DNA of 64,000 nucleotides from Brucella thiophenivorans (GTDB lineage: Bacteria > Pseudomonadota > Alphaproteobacteria > Rhizobiales > Rhizobiaceae): positions 124,001-188,000 of the forward strand of contig NZ_NNRJ01000012.1 in NCBI RefSeq assembly GCF_002252445.1. The letters run 5' to 3'. Positions 49,737 to 57,808 of this stretch are shown here, in pieces. The position numbers and the translations under genes are program-made. Every line of letters starts with the position of its first letter. Positions within the stretch are counted from its first letter, which is position 1. The notes beneath the pieces are model-generated. The model saw only the letters and a program-made list of their open reading frames with translations, was not told the DNA's origin and made no database searches.

Positions 49737-50378
49737 TCAAAGCTCGATCAGATGATCATCAAGTTCATTGATGTCATGCGCACCTGCCGGAAAGTGCTTT
49801 TCCAGTAATAAGCCGGCTTGGTCAATCGCCAACACGAAGCCTTCGGCGACTTCCGCACGCGATGCATGATGGGTAAGCGTTGCAACAATCCCGTTCCATT
49901 CTTCCTGCTCGACACGCGCATGAATGCCCGCATCGGCAATCACCTCGGCATAATGCTCAGCCATGGAAACAAACAGAAGAATGCCGGTACGATTTTCTGT
50001 GATGTGCACATTGCGTGCCAGAAACTGTTGCAAGGCATTCAAGTGCGCACGCTTATAGCGAATACGGCGCGGCACCAGCAACAAGCGAATTGAGGGCAGA
50101 AACCGCAACACCAGCATGGCGGTAATGAAAGCCGCAAGGACAGCCAGACCAAACATCGGCAGGCGAATATCGAACCAGTACCAATGCGCCAGAAACGCAG
50201 CGATCACCGAAGCAATCAAAACACCACAGGTGGCAACAAAGCCCGCCGCAAAGAAATAATCATCGCTTGAGCGTGCAAGCACCGCATAGATTTCGCCGCT
50301 TGTATTGGCTTCTGCATCCCGGATCGCAGTCGCAATACGCTTATGATCCTGCTCGCCAATAAGGTTTTTATCTCGCAC
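49737..50378 (-). CDS. TPM-domain membrane protein
   Basis: A 213-residue protein. The N-terminal part has two membrane helices (about residues 43-65 and 72-92), followed by a TPM domain with NALQQFLARNVHITENRTGILLFVSMAEHYAEVIADAGIHARVEQEEWNGIV. This matches the COG3762-type partner often found beside YgcG-type TPM proteins and LemA. The start lies 11 bp after the stop of the second TPM gene. Function is unknown; membrane-associated proteostasis or lipid-linked roles have been proposed for the domain. Confidence 0.82.
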   Translation of the reverse strand: MRDKNLIGEQDHKRIATAIRDAEANTSGEIYAVLARSSDDYFFAAGFVATCGVLIASVIAAFLAHWYWFDIRLPMFGLAVLAAFITAMLVLRFLPSIRLLLVPRRIRYKRAHLNALQQFLARNVHITENRTGILLFVSMAEHYAEVIADAGIHARVEQEEWNGIVATLTHHASRAEVAEGFVLAIDQAGLLLEKHFPAGAHDINELDDHLIEL

Positions 50379-50389
50379 AGACTTCTCCC

Positions 50390-51274
50390 TTACCAGCTAC
50401 CGGACGCGCCGCCGCCACCCGACGATCCACCGCCGCCGGAAAAGCCGCCACCACCACTGCTGCCTGATGACCAACCGCCGCCACGACCTGAAAATCCGCC
50501 ACCGCCTGAGCCGCCACGCGAATTCATGTCGATAACCATACCAAGCCAGCGATATTTTCCGGGGCCGATCTTTTGCCCAAAAATTGGCGTCAGGATCGCC
50601 ATACCGAAACCACCGAAGAAAATCAGCGCCCAGAAGGTGATGAAAACGACGAAAACCCAGTCAATATCATCAGAACCCGCGCTTGTTTCTGCATTGCGTT
50701 TAGCACGCGCTTCAAGCTCGGCTGCATCACCTGAAAGAACCGACAAGATGCCGTCGACACCCTGCACCACCCCGCCCGAATAATCACCAGTGCGAAAAGC
50801 CGGTATGATCGTGCCATTGACGATGACGCTTGAAAGCGCATCGGTCATCGTACCTTCAAGACCGTAACCGACTTCGATGCGCACCTTGCGGTCATTGGGT
50901 GCGACCACCAGCAGGATGCCGTTGTCTTCCTGCTTCTGGCCCAGTGCCCAGGCACGGAACAAACGATTGGAATAGCTTTCAATATCCTCACCATTCAGGC
51001 TCGGAACTGTCACCACCACCACCTGATCGGAGGATTTCGCTTCAAAATCCGCAAGCTTTTGCGTGAGTTGTTGTCGTGCAGCCTGATCGATAATCCCTGC
51101 TGCATCTACCACCCGCCCCGTTAGCGCCTGCGCGGGTGCTGCCGTCCCTTGCGCACTCACCGCAACAAGGCTTGCAAATAGAAACAGGAAAATTGCTGCA
51201 AGCAATCGTGGCCCATTCAGACCACGAAAAACGTTACGAAGGGTAAGCAAAGCCACCACAAAAAGCCCGATCAA
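50390..51274 (-). CDS. TPM-domain protein, YgcG family
   Basis: A 294-residue protein with an N-terminal signal/anchor (LLAAIFLFLFASLVAVSAQG), a TPM domain (about 50-170: VVDAAGIIDQAARQQL, VVVVTVPSLNGEDIESYSNRLFRAWALGQKQEDNGILLVVAPNDRKVRIEVGYGLEG), one membrane helix and a Gly/Ser-rich C-terminal tail (SGGGGFSGGGGSSGGGGASGSW). The tail with an aromatic last residue is typical of the family. The start is TTG at 51274, overlapping the lemA stop by 4 nt (TTGA), so it is translationally coupled to lemA. Confidence 0.85.
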   Translation of the reverse strand: MIGLFVVALLTLRNVFRGLNGPRLLAAIFLFLFASLVAVSAQGTAAPAQALTGRVVDAAGIIDQAARQQLTQKLADFEAKSSDQVVVVTVPSLNGEDIESYSNRLFRAWALGQKQEDNGILLVVAPNDRKVRIEVGYGLEGTMTDALSSVIVNGTIIPAFRTGDYSGGVVQGVDGILSVLSGDAAELEARAKRNAETSAGSDDIDWVFVVFITFWALIFFGGFGMAILTPIFGQKIGPGKYRWLGMVIDMNSRGGSGGGGFSGRGGGWSSGSSGGGGFSGGGGSSGGGGASGSW

Positions 51275-51897
51275 TTGTTGAAGTTGACCTGAGGCGCGCT
51301 CTGGCTCGATGCATCGGCACTGAATGTCTGCATGGGTGCGGCATCACGATACCAGATCCATGTCCAGATCATCGTCGGCATCGTGCGGATCGACGTATTA
51401 TAAACGCGCACTGCCTCAATATAATCACGACGCGCCACGGCAATACGGTTTTCCGTACCTTCAAGCTGCGATTGCAGCGCAAGGAAATTCTGATTGGCTT
51501 TGAGATCCGGATAACGCTCCACTACCACCATCAGGCGCGAAAGCGCGCTGGTGAGGTTTGCCTGATTGTCCTGAAACTGCTTGAAGAGTTCAGGATTGTT
51601 GAGCGTTTCAGGCGTGATCTGCACCTGCGTTGCCTTGGCACGCGCTTCGATCACGGCTTCCAGCGTTTCACGTTCGTGCGCAGCATAGCCCTTAACAGTT
51701 TCCACCAGATTGGGAACAAGATCGGCGCGGCGCTGATACTGGTTCTGCACTTCACTCCAAGCTGCCTTGGCCTTCTCATCATTGGTCGGAATGGTGTTGA
51801 AACCACAGGCTGAGAGCAGCGGCACAAGAACAGCCAGACCCAAAATGACGAAAATGCGACGGAATGAAAACGCACCAATAGCCGTTACAGCCGACAT
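51271..51897 (-). CDS. lemA: LemA family lipoprotein
   Basis: A 208-residue protein of the LemA family with an N-terminal signal anchor ending in a lipobox-like LLSAC (Cys31). The all-helical body contains the family signature YQRRADLVPNLVETVKGYAAHE and the repeated NQANLTSALSRLMVVVERYPDLKANQNFLALQSQLEGTENRIAVARRDYIEAV. It is co-transcribed with the two TPM genes, the usual grouping. Function unknown. The ATG at 51897 directly precedes the arginine-rich signal region. Confidence 0.9.
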   Translation of the reverse strand: MSAVTAIGAFSFRRIFVILGLAVLVPLLSACGFNTIPTNDEKAKAAWSEVQNQYQRRADLVPNLVETVKGYAAHERETLEAVIEARAKATQVQITPETLNNPELFKQFQDNQANLTSALSRLMVVVERYPDLKANQNFLALQSQLEGTENRIAVARRDYIEAVRVYNTSIRTMPTMIWTWIWYRDAAPMQTFSADASSQSAPQVNFNN

Positions 51898-52042
51898 GGT
51901 ATTCTCCTGAACAGGGCGCTTTTTCAGCGCTGTAAAACTCTATGCTCGCATATGCACATCTGCGAAAATGCGAGCCGTCAAATCAATAGGATAGACGAAA
52001 TCTGAACGTTTTCCAGTCGTTTAATTTAAGTGCAAAATTGAA

Positions 52043-52077
52043 ACAAAAAAAGCGACAGATTGCTCTGCCGCTTTTCT
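52043..52077 (-). terminator. Rho-independent terminator of the ffh-rpsP operon
   Basis: On the minus strand AAGCGGCAGA-gcaa-TCTGTCGCTT (one G-U pair) followed by TTTTTTTG, 20 nt past the rpsP stop. A strong terminator, so rpsP ends the operon here. Confidence 0.85.
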
Positions 52078-52096
52078 GATCGCAATGTGCGAAAGA

Positions 52097-52513
52097 TTAT
52101 TCGCTTGCAGCTTCTTCAGCTGGAGCAGCAGCTGCGGCAGCAGCGGCTTCTGCTTCAGCAGCAACCTTTGCAGCTGCATCTTCTTCTGCCTGCTTTGCAA
52201 GAGCGATACGTTCCTGAGCCTTCTTGCCCGGCAGACCCTTGGTCAGGTTGCTGCGTTCTTCACGCTTAGCAATACCAGCCTGGTCGAGGAAGCGAAGAAC
52301 GCGGTCGGTTGGCTGCGCGCCCTGTGCAATCCAATGCTGAATGCGGTCAGCGTCGAGCTTTACGCGTTCTGCGTCTTTAGCAAGCATTGGGTTCCATGCA
52401 CCAACGGTTTCGATGAAACGGCCATCGCGTGGGCTGCGAGCGTCAGCAACAACAACGTGGTAGTAAGGACGCTTCTTGGAGCCAGCGCGGGCGAGACGGA
52501 TCTTAAGAGCCAT
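52097..52513 (-). CDS. rpsP: 30S ribosomal protein S16 with Ala/Glu-rich extension
   Basis: A 138-residue S16. The conserved core [44 protein letters not shown] and the following [16 protein letters not shown] occupy residues 1-80, and the rest is a basic stretch plus an Ala/Glu-rich low-complexity tail (about 105-138). E. coli S16 has about 82 residues; long tails are common in alphaproteobacteria. It follows the chorismate mutase gene by 62 bp. Confidence 0.96.
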   Translation of the reverse strand: MALKIRLARAGSKKRPYYHVVVADARSPRDGRFIETVGAWNPMLAKDAERVKLDADRIQHWIAQGAQPTDRVLRFLDQAGIAKREERSNLTKGLPGKKAQERIALAKQAEEDAAAKVAAEAEAAAAAAAAPAEEAASE

Positions 52514-52575
52514 TTTTTCTTTCCTTAGTCAATTATCCTGCCCTGTCGGGCAATTTGTTAAAACAGTTCGGTTGT

Positions 52576-52887
52576 TCAGTTTCCGCTGTGGTTTGCAGCG
52601 GCATGCTCATGGTGCCGAATGACTTCCTTCACGATGAAGTTCAGGAATTTTTCGGCAAAATCTGGATCGAGATGCGCGTCAATGGCGAGACCACGAAGAC
52701 GCTCAACCTGACGCTTCTCACGGGTTGGATCAGCAGCCGCAAGACCGCGCTCGGCTTTCAAAACGCCCACAGCCTTGGTGCAGCGAAAGCGCTCCGCAAG
52801 CATATGGATAAGTGCAGTATCAATATTATCGATGGATGCACGCAAGGAGAGAAGTTCAGCGGGTACGGTGTTGTTTTCGTCAGCCAT
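52576..52887 (-). CDS. Chorismate mutase (AroQ type)
   Basis: A 103-residue AroQ-class mutase that makes prephenate for Phe/Tyr synthesis. The pattern LLSLRASIDNIDTALIHMLAERFRCTKAVGVLKAERGLAAADPTREKRQVERL carries the active-site Arg/Lys positions (Arg in the first helix, Lys in VGVLKAE, the DPTREKR loop). It is embedded between ffh and rpsP, a conserved Hyphomicrobiales arrangement. The ATG at 52887 is chosen, 5 nt after the ffh stop. Confidence 0.88.
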   Translation of the reverse strand: MADENNTVPAELLSLRASIDNIDTALIHMLAERFRCTKAVGVLKAERGLAAADPTREKRQVERLRGLAIDAHLDPDFAEKFLNFIVKEVIRHHEHAAANHSGN

Positions 52888-52892
52888 CTTAC

Positions 52893-54464
52893 TCACTTCT
52901 TTTTAGGCAGGCCGGGAAAGCCGCCACCCAAACCGGGAAGCTTTGGTCCGCCCAATCCCGGAAGGCCACCACCGGGAAGGCCTGGCATTCCGCCACCCTT
53001 GGTCAGACCAGCCGCTTCTGCCTGCTTGGCAAGGGCTTCAAGCTGCTTGGGGTCCATCTTGGAGAGATCAGGCATACCGCCCATTCCACTCATGCCACCA
53101 CCAAGACCCCCAAGGCCCATCTTGCCAGCAAGACCACCCATCATCTGCTTCATCATTCCGCCCTTGCCCTTGCCCATGACTTTCATCATGTCAGCCATCT
53201 GGCGGTGCATCTTGAGAAGCTTATTGATGTCGGCAGCATTGGTGCCGGAGCCTTTGGCAATACGCTGCTTGCGACTATGCTTGAGAAGATCAGGATTGGC
53301 ACGCTCGGCTTTGGTCATCGAACCGATTATAGCGATCTGACGATCAAAAACCTTGTCATCAAGACCCGCTGCTGCAGCCTTGTCCTTCATTCCACCCATG
53401 CCGGGCATCATACCCATGATGCTGCCCATACCGCCGAGCTTCTTCATCTGGCCAAGCTGATCAGCAAGATCATTGAGATCAAACTTGCCCGACTGCATCT
53501 TCTTGGCCATCGCTGCGGCTTTTTCCGCATCGATGTTTTCAGCAGCTTTTTCGACCAGCGAAACAATGTCGCCCATGCCGAGAATACGGTCGGCAATACG
53601 CTTGGGATAAAACTCCTCAAGCGCATCCATCTTTTCGCCGGTCGCGATTAGCTTGATCGGCTTGCCGGTAATGGCACGCATCGAAAGTGCTGCACCACCA
53701 CGGCCATCGCCATCCATACGGGTGAGAACGATACCAGTAATGCCAACGCGCTCATCAAAGTTGCGCGCGAGGTTAACGGCGTCCTGACCAGTCAGACTGT
53801 CGGCAACGAGCAGAATTTCATGCGGATTGGCGGCTTTGCGGATATCCGCCATTTCCACCATCAACGGCTCGTCGATATGCGTACGACCAGCGGTATCAAG
53901 GATCACCACATCATGACCGCCGAGCTTTGCAGCCTGAACGGCGCGCTTGGCGATTTCAACTGGCGTCTGTCCAGCGATGATCGGCAATGTATCGACAGAA
54001 GTCTGGATGCCGAGCTGACGAAGCTGTTCCTGTGCTGCCGGGCGACGCGTATCAAGCGACGCCATCAGCACTTTTTTACGCTGACGTTCCGTCAAACGCT
54101 TGGAAAGCTTACCGGTGGTGGTGGTCTTACCCGAACCCTGCAAACCAACCATCATAATAACGACAGGTGCTGGCGCGTTCAGATCAACCGAGACACCTTC
54201 GGTGCCAAGCATTTCGATAAGTTCGTCATGGACGATCTTGACGACCATCTGGCCGGGCTTGATGCTTTTGAGAATTTCAGCGCCGACAGCCTTCTCACGA
54301 ACACGGTCGGTGAAAGAACGAACCACTTCCAGCGAAACGTCGGCTTCGATCAGCGCACGACGCACTTCGCGCAGCGCAGCCGCCACGTCGCTTTCAGAGA
54401 GAGCGCCGCGTCCGGTCAGGCCGTTCAGAATAGAGCCAAGACGCTCCTGAAGTGATTCAAACAT
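52893..54464 (-). CDS. ffh: Signal recognition particle protein Ffh
   Basis: A 523-residue Ffh that binds signal sequences of nascent membrane proteins. The NG domain contains G1 GLQGSGKTTTTGKL, G3 DTAGR and the LTRMDGDGRGGAALS segment; the C-terminal M domain (about 300-450) is rich in methionine. The last 70 residues are a Gly/Met/Pro-rich tail (GMSGMGGMPDLS, then LPGLGGGFPGLPKKK). AAGGAAATTAG precedes the ATG. The gene has a leader of about 195 nt after a good promoter. Confidence 0.96.
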   Translation of the reverse strand: MFESLQERLGSILNGLTGRGALSESDVAAALREVRRALIEADVSLEVVRSFTDRVREKAVGAEILKSIKPGQMVVKIVHDELIEMLGTEGVSVDLNAPAPVVIMMVGLQGSGKTTTTGKLSKRLTERQRKKVLMASLDTRRPAAQEQLRQLGIQTSVDTLPIIAGQTPVEIAKRAVQAAKLGGHDVVILDTAGRTHIDEPLMVEMADIRKAANPHEILLVADSLTGQDAVNLARNFDERVGITGIVLTRMDGDGRGGAALSMRAITGKPIKLIATGEKMDALEEFYPKRIADRILGMGDIVSLVEKAAENIDAEKAAAMAKKMQSGKFDLNDLADQLGQMKKLGGMGSIMGMMPGMGGMKDKAAAAGLDDKVFDRQIAIIGSMTKAERANPDLLKHSRKQRIAKGSGTNAADINKLLKMHRQMADMMKVMGKGKGGMMKQMMGGLAGKMGLGGLGGGMSGMGGMPDLSKMDPKQLEALAKQAEAAGLTKGGGMPGLPGGGLPGLGGPKLPGLGGGFPGLPKKK

Positions 54465-54475
54465 CTAATTTCCTT

Positions 54476-54574
54476 TTAATCCGCGAGGAGGCTCAGTGCT
54501 TCACCGGGATAGATCGTTCTTTGACCAAACCAGTTCAAGAACCAACCAAAGCGATACATCACCCGAGGGCGCAT
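54476..54574 (-). CDS. Possible 32-residue ORF in the ffh leader
   Basis: Between the proposed promoter and ffh the minus strand encodes a Trp/Phe-rich 32-residue frame (MRPRVMYRFGWFLNWFGQRT and 12 more) that stops 11 nt before the ffh ATG. The ribosome site is poor. It could be a leader peptide coupled to ffh, or chance. Confidence 0.3.
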   Translation of the reverse strand: MRPRVMYRFGWFLNWFGQRTIYPGEALSLLAD

Positions 54575-54910
54575 CGCGCTGTCGGATGTGGACCTCCGGG
54601 ATCGTTTTATACCAAATGGGTCCCGGTCGGTGGCTCGCGTTCTGAAGATCGCGGATAGATTGGTTGAGTCTTTAAGGTGGAGAGTCCGTAATGTCAAGCA
54701 AAAGCCCGGAAACGGAAGTCCAGAATGCGTCATCTTTGCCTATAAAACACAGTGACGGCGATTGGATTTACCAAAACTTGAACAATGCATGAGACAAGGA
54801 CTATAAGCGCAGCGCCGCTTTGAAGGCTTTCAGCCTCATTGCGACATGACATTCGGTGTAAAGAATGGCAAATTCGCGCCGAGGTAGAATCAACTCCAAA
54901 GGAGAAACGA
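54575..54910. other. Divergent spacer between ffh and the lytic transglycosylase gene
   Basis: Together with the leader ORF this forms a 446-bp gap. It holds the ffh promoter, a structured part of the ffh leader (CCGGGA/TCCCGG arms at about 54593-54628) and, at the right end, the strong AAAGGAG ribosome site of the next gene. I see no RNA gene such as ffs. Confidence 0.6.
54669..54697 (-). promoter_or_regulatory. Sigma70-like promoter of the ffh operon
   Basis: On the minus strand TTGACA (54697-54692), a 17-bp spacer and TAAAGA (54674-54669). The -35 is a perfect consensus and the spacing optimal. Transcription would start near 54661, leaving a 195-nt leader. Confidence 0.6.
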
Positions 54911-55738
54911 ATGGCATTGTTTGCCAAGGGCCGGACATGGACGGCAGCAGCAGTTCTTGCAGTGAGCATGATGGCTGGTACAAGCATCGTCGAAGCAGCC
55001 CAATGTGGCAACAATGGAGCTGGCTATAATGCCTGGCTCCAGCAGACAGTCAAGGAAGCGCAATCGCGCGGCATTGGCAATCGCGCCATCAACGCTCTGA
55101 AAAACACCAAATATGCGCAGGCTACAATCAATGCCGACCGCAATCAGAAAAGCTTCAAGCTTACTTTTGAGCAGTTCATGCAGAAGCGCGGTGCCAACAC
55201 CATCATTCAGCGTGGCAAGTCGATCAAGAAGCAGAATGCAGCACTCTTCGCAGCAATCGAAAAGCGTTATGGTGTTCCTGCTGGTCCATTGGTCGCTATC
55301 TGGGGCATGGAAACAGGCTTCGGCGCTTATCTTGGCAAACAGCACACGCTTTCCGCTGTAGCAACGCTTGCTTACGACTGCCGCCGCAGTGATTTCTTCA
55401 CCAATCAGCTTTATTCAGCGCTTAAGCTGATCGACAACGAAGATCTCGATCCAAATGCTGTCGGCGCAATGCACGGCGAAATTGGCCAGACCCAGTTCCT
55501 GCCAGCTAACGTTCTGAAATATGGCGTTGATGGTGATGGCAGCGGTCATATTGACATGGCGCGCTCGAAGGCTGACGCACTTTACTCGACCGCCAATTTC
55601 CTCGTCGGTCATGGCTGGCGTCGTGGTGCGGGTTATCAGCCGGGAGAGCCGAATTATGGCGCGATCCAGGGCTGGAATGCTGCAACCGTTTACCAGCGTG
55701 CCATTGCTGAAATGGGCAAAGCAATCGACGGTAAGTAA
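54911..55738 (+). CDS. Lytic murein transglycosylase (MltB/SLT_2 family)
   Basis: A 275-residue exported enzyme that cleaves peptidoglycan glycan strands to 1,6-anhydro-MurNAc ends. The signal peptide (TWTAAAVLAVSMMAGTSIVEAA) is followed by an SLT_2 domain with the catalytic Glu in AIWGMETGFGAYLG, then AVATLAYDCRRSDFF and EIGQTQFLPANVLKYGVDGDGSG. AAAGGAG lies 7 nt before the ATG at 54911, which decides this start over the open frame upstream. Confidence 0.92.
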   Translation: MALFAKGRTWTAAAVLAVSMMAGTSIVEAAQCGNNGAGYNAWLQQTVKEAQSRGIGNRAINALKNTKYAQATINADRNQKSFKLTFEQFMQKRGANTIIQRGKSIKKQNAALFAAIEKRYGVPAGPLVAIWGMETGFGAYLGKQHTLSAVATLAYDCRRSDFFTNQLYSALKLIDNEDLDPNAVGAMHGEIGQTQFLPANVLKYGVDGDGSGHIDMARSKADALYSTANFLVGHGWRRGAGYQPGEPNYGAIQGWNAATVYQRAIAEMGKAIDGK

Positions 55739-55753
55739 ATCATAAAAACCAAT

Positions 55754-55788
55754 AAAAAAGCCCGGTTTCCCGGGCTTTTTTTCATTTC
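55754..55788. terminator. Bidirectional terminator after the transglycosylase gene
   Basis: AAAGCCCGG and CCGGGCTTT around a 4-nt loop, with T-runs on the plus side (TTTTTTT) and A-runs before it (AATAAAAAA). It separates two convergent genes. Confidence 0.85.
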
Positions 55789-56461
55789 ATGCAGCAGTTT
55801 CGGACGTTGAAGCTGGCTCACGGGAATCCGGTCGTTTGAAGTCGCCGGTCTGCTGATCCATCACCCACAATTCGCCGGTCGAAATATCGAACCATGCGCC
55901 ATAAAGAGTGAGTTTGCCCTTCTTCTCAAGAATATCGACACATGGGAACGTGCGCAGATTGTTGAGCGAATAGCGGATCGAAATACGTTCAAGCGCTGTC
56001 TGGCGCTCGGTCGGCGTCATCAGTTCATTGCCGTTGACAGTTTCTGCCGCAGGCGCAATGAGGCTCATCCATTTACCGATGAAATCGCTGGGTGAGAGCG
56101 GCGCAAATTGCGTGTCAAGTGCCGCTTTGATGCCGCCGCATCGACCATGGCCCATGACAACAATATTCTTTACCTTGAGGCTCTGGACTGCAAACTCAAG
56201 CGCAGCAGATGCTGCGTGATATTCACCGTCCGGCTCATAAGGTGGAATAAGGTTGGCAACATTGCGCAGGACGAAGATTTCGCCCGGAGCCACGTTGAAG
56301 ATTGTTTCGGGAGCAGCGCGGGAATCGCAGCAGGCAATCACCAGAGTTTCTGGTGTCTGACCTTTTTCTGCAAGTTCCTTGTAACGCGCGGTTTCACCGG
56401 CGAAATGCTCGCTCATAAAGGTTTGGTAACCGGCGAGAAGTGAATCTGGAATATCAGCCAT
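55787..56461 (-). CDS. Beta-carbonic anhydrase
   Basis: A 224-residue zinc enzyme that interconverts CO2 and bicarbonate. The zinc ligands are recognised in VIACCDSRAAPETIF (Cys and Asp-Arg dyad) and HGRCGGIKAAL (His and Cys). The N-terminal arm and VLRNVANLIPPYEPDGEYHAASAALEFAVQSLKVKNIVVMGHG are typical of the plant-type beta class. Bicarbonate from this enzyme feeds pyruvate carboxylase and fatty acid synthesis. Single-gene unit. Confidence 0.94.
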   Translation of the reverse strand: MADIPDSLLAGYQTFMSEHFAGETARYKELAEKGQTPETLVIACCDSRAAPETIFNVAPGEIFVLRNVANLIPPYEPDGEYHAASAALEFAVQSLKVKNIVVMGHGRCGGIKAALDTQFAPLSPSDFIGKWMSLIAPAAETVNGNELMTPTERQTALERISIRYSLNNLRTFPCVDILEKKGKLTLYGAWFDISTGELWVMDQQTGDFKRPDSREPASTSETAA

Positions 56462-56548
56462 GACTTTCCATTATCCCTATCGAAAAACGAGAGCAATCAA
56501 AAAACATCAGGCCGCAATCCTTGCGACCCGTTGCCGCTCACAAGAGTC

Positions 56549-57433
56549 CTATGCACGCAAGCCTTTGGTCGGATGAACCAACCGCCTCGTCTGCACCATC
56601 GCCATTGGCGTGGCCAAACTTGATGCATCCGCTTCCAGCATCAGCTCATCGGCTCCGCGCTTCGCTGAACGCGCCATAATTTCAAATACCGCAGCCGTGG
56701 TGCTTTGCAATGATTTTTCCTCGGAGAAACCGGCCAGCCTGCGCGCCAGAAAAACCGCAGATGTCAAATCACCAAGACCATTGGTCGGCCCATCAACGCA
56801 GCGATGCTCGGCCATCAATGCAGACGTCGGTGTGAGCAGAATATTACCGATGCTTCCCGTCATCAGCGGAAATGCAGACGTAACAAGCATCGTCGCAGGT
56901 CCGGTATCAAGCGCTGCTTCCATCAATGCCTTGTTGTCCTCAAGCTCAACACCCGTCAGCCATGAGAGTTCAAAACGGTTCGGTGTGGAAATATCGGCAA
57001 GCGGCAGCAGATGATCGCGAATGCCGATAGCGGTCGCTTCCGGCACATAAAGCCCCTTGAGGTCGCCGATCACCGGATCACAGAGATAGAGCGCATTGGG
57101 ATTGCGTTCTTTCACAGCTTTAACAAGGCCCGCCACGGCTTCTGCCTGTTCTGGATGACCAAGATAGCCTGTGAGAATCGCACCAACTTCGCCAAGCCAT
57201 GGTGCGCGTTCGAGATCCTGCATCAGCGTTGCAAATTCGTTCGGCGGTGGCACGATGCGTCCCGCAGGACCATGGCCCGGATGCCACGGAAGCACCACTG
57301 TCGGCACAGCCCAAACCGGAAAGCCGAGCGTTTCCAGTGCAAAAACCGCAGCTCGGTTTCCGACGGAACCACGCACGACATGGCTGGAGATCACAATAAC
57401 GGTCGTCGCATCCGAAGGCGCTTGAGATGTCAT
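56549..57433 (-). CDS. pdxY: Pyridoxal kinase PdxY
   Basis: A 294-residue ribokinase-like enzyme that phosphorylates pyridoxal in the vitamin B6 salvage route. The N-terminus VIVISSHVVRGSVGNRAAVFALETLGFPVWAVPTVVLPWHPGHGPAGR is a PdxK/PdxY hallmark, and the active-site region near the C-terminus is RCVDGPTNGLGDLTSAVFLARRL with the catalytic Asp (GLGDL). It pairs functionally with the YggS protein in this window, but the two genes are not adjacent. Confidence 0.93.
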   Translation of the reverse strand: MTSQAPSDATTVIVISSHVVRGSVGNRAAVFALETLGFPVWAVPTVVLPWHPGHGPAGRIVPPPNEFATLMQDLERAPWLGEVGAILTGYLGHPEQAEAVAGLVKAVKERNPNALYLCDPVIGDLKGLYVPEATAIGIRDHLLPLADISTPNRFELSWLTGVELEDNKALMEAALDTGPATMLVTSAFPLMTGSIGNILLTPTSALMAEHRCVDGPTNGLGDLTSAVFLARRLAGFSEEKSLQSTTAAVFEIMARSAKRGADELMLEADASSLATPMAMVQTRRLVHPTKGLRA

Positions 57434-57440
57434 GGTAGTC

Positions 57441-57725
57441 CTAGATATTCATAAGGTAAGTGATAAGCCAGACAATGATTGCGAGTGTTATGAGAAGGCC
57501 AAGCCCCCGGCCCACGCGCGTGGCCCATATCTCGATAGAATCGTTTTCATCGGCATCGCGTGCGGAAAGATGATCGGCGGTGCGCGACAAGCTTCGCTTG
57601 ACAATGCCCTGGGCTCCGGTCTGCTCGCGTTCGAGCCTATCCAGAATACGGCGCGCTTCCTGCTGTCGCTCCTGCCCCGGACCTTCACTGCCGCCACCTA
57701 TCCCCGCCTGCTGGCGCTCACCCAT
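57441..57725 (-). CDS. Small single-pass membrane protein
   Basis: A 94-residue protein with a Gln/Arg/Glu-rich hydrophilic N-terminal part (possible coiled coil at about 20-60) and one C-terminal membrane helix (GLGLLITLAIIVWLITYLM). The ATG at 57725 has AGGTAGG upstream. It ends 8 bp before the pdxY start, on the same strand, so they may be co-transcribed. No family recognised. Confidence 0.7.
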   Translation of the reverse strand: MGERQQAGIGGGSEGPGQERQQEARRILDRLEREQTGAQGIVKRSLSRTADHLSARDADENDSIEIWATRVGRGLGLLITLAIIVWLITYLMNI

Positions 57726-57808
57726 GATCTGCCTACCTGCCAATGTTTGCTAACCCTGACACAGCATCACGCCCGGAGCGCCATTCTGCAAGCGGAATCA
57801 TCGTTCAG

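Noticed and set aside
54540-54660. Possible SRP RNA gene (ffs) next to ffh
   Set aside because: The conserved GGTCAGG...GGAAGCAGCC core of bacterial SRP RNA is absent; only a simple hairpin is seen.
54575-54733. 85-codon frame ending just before ffh
   Set aside because: Its first half would lie across the proposed promoter; only the last 32 codons are within the likely transcript.
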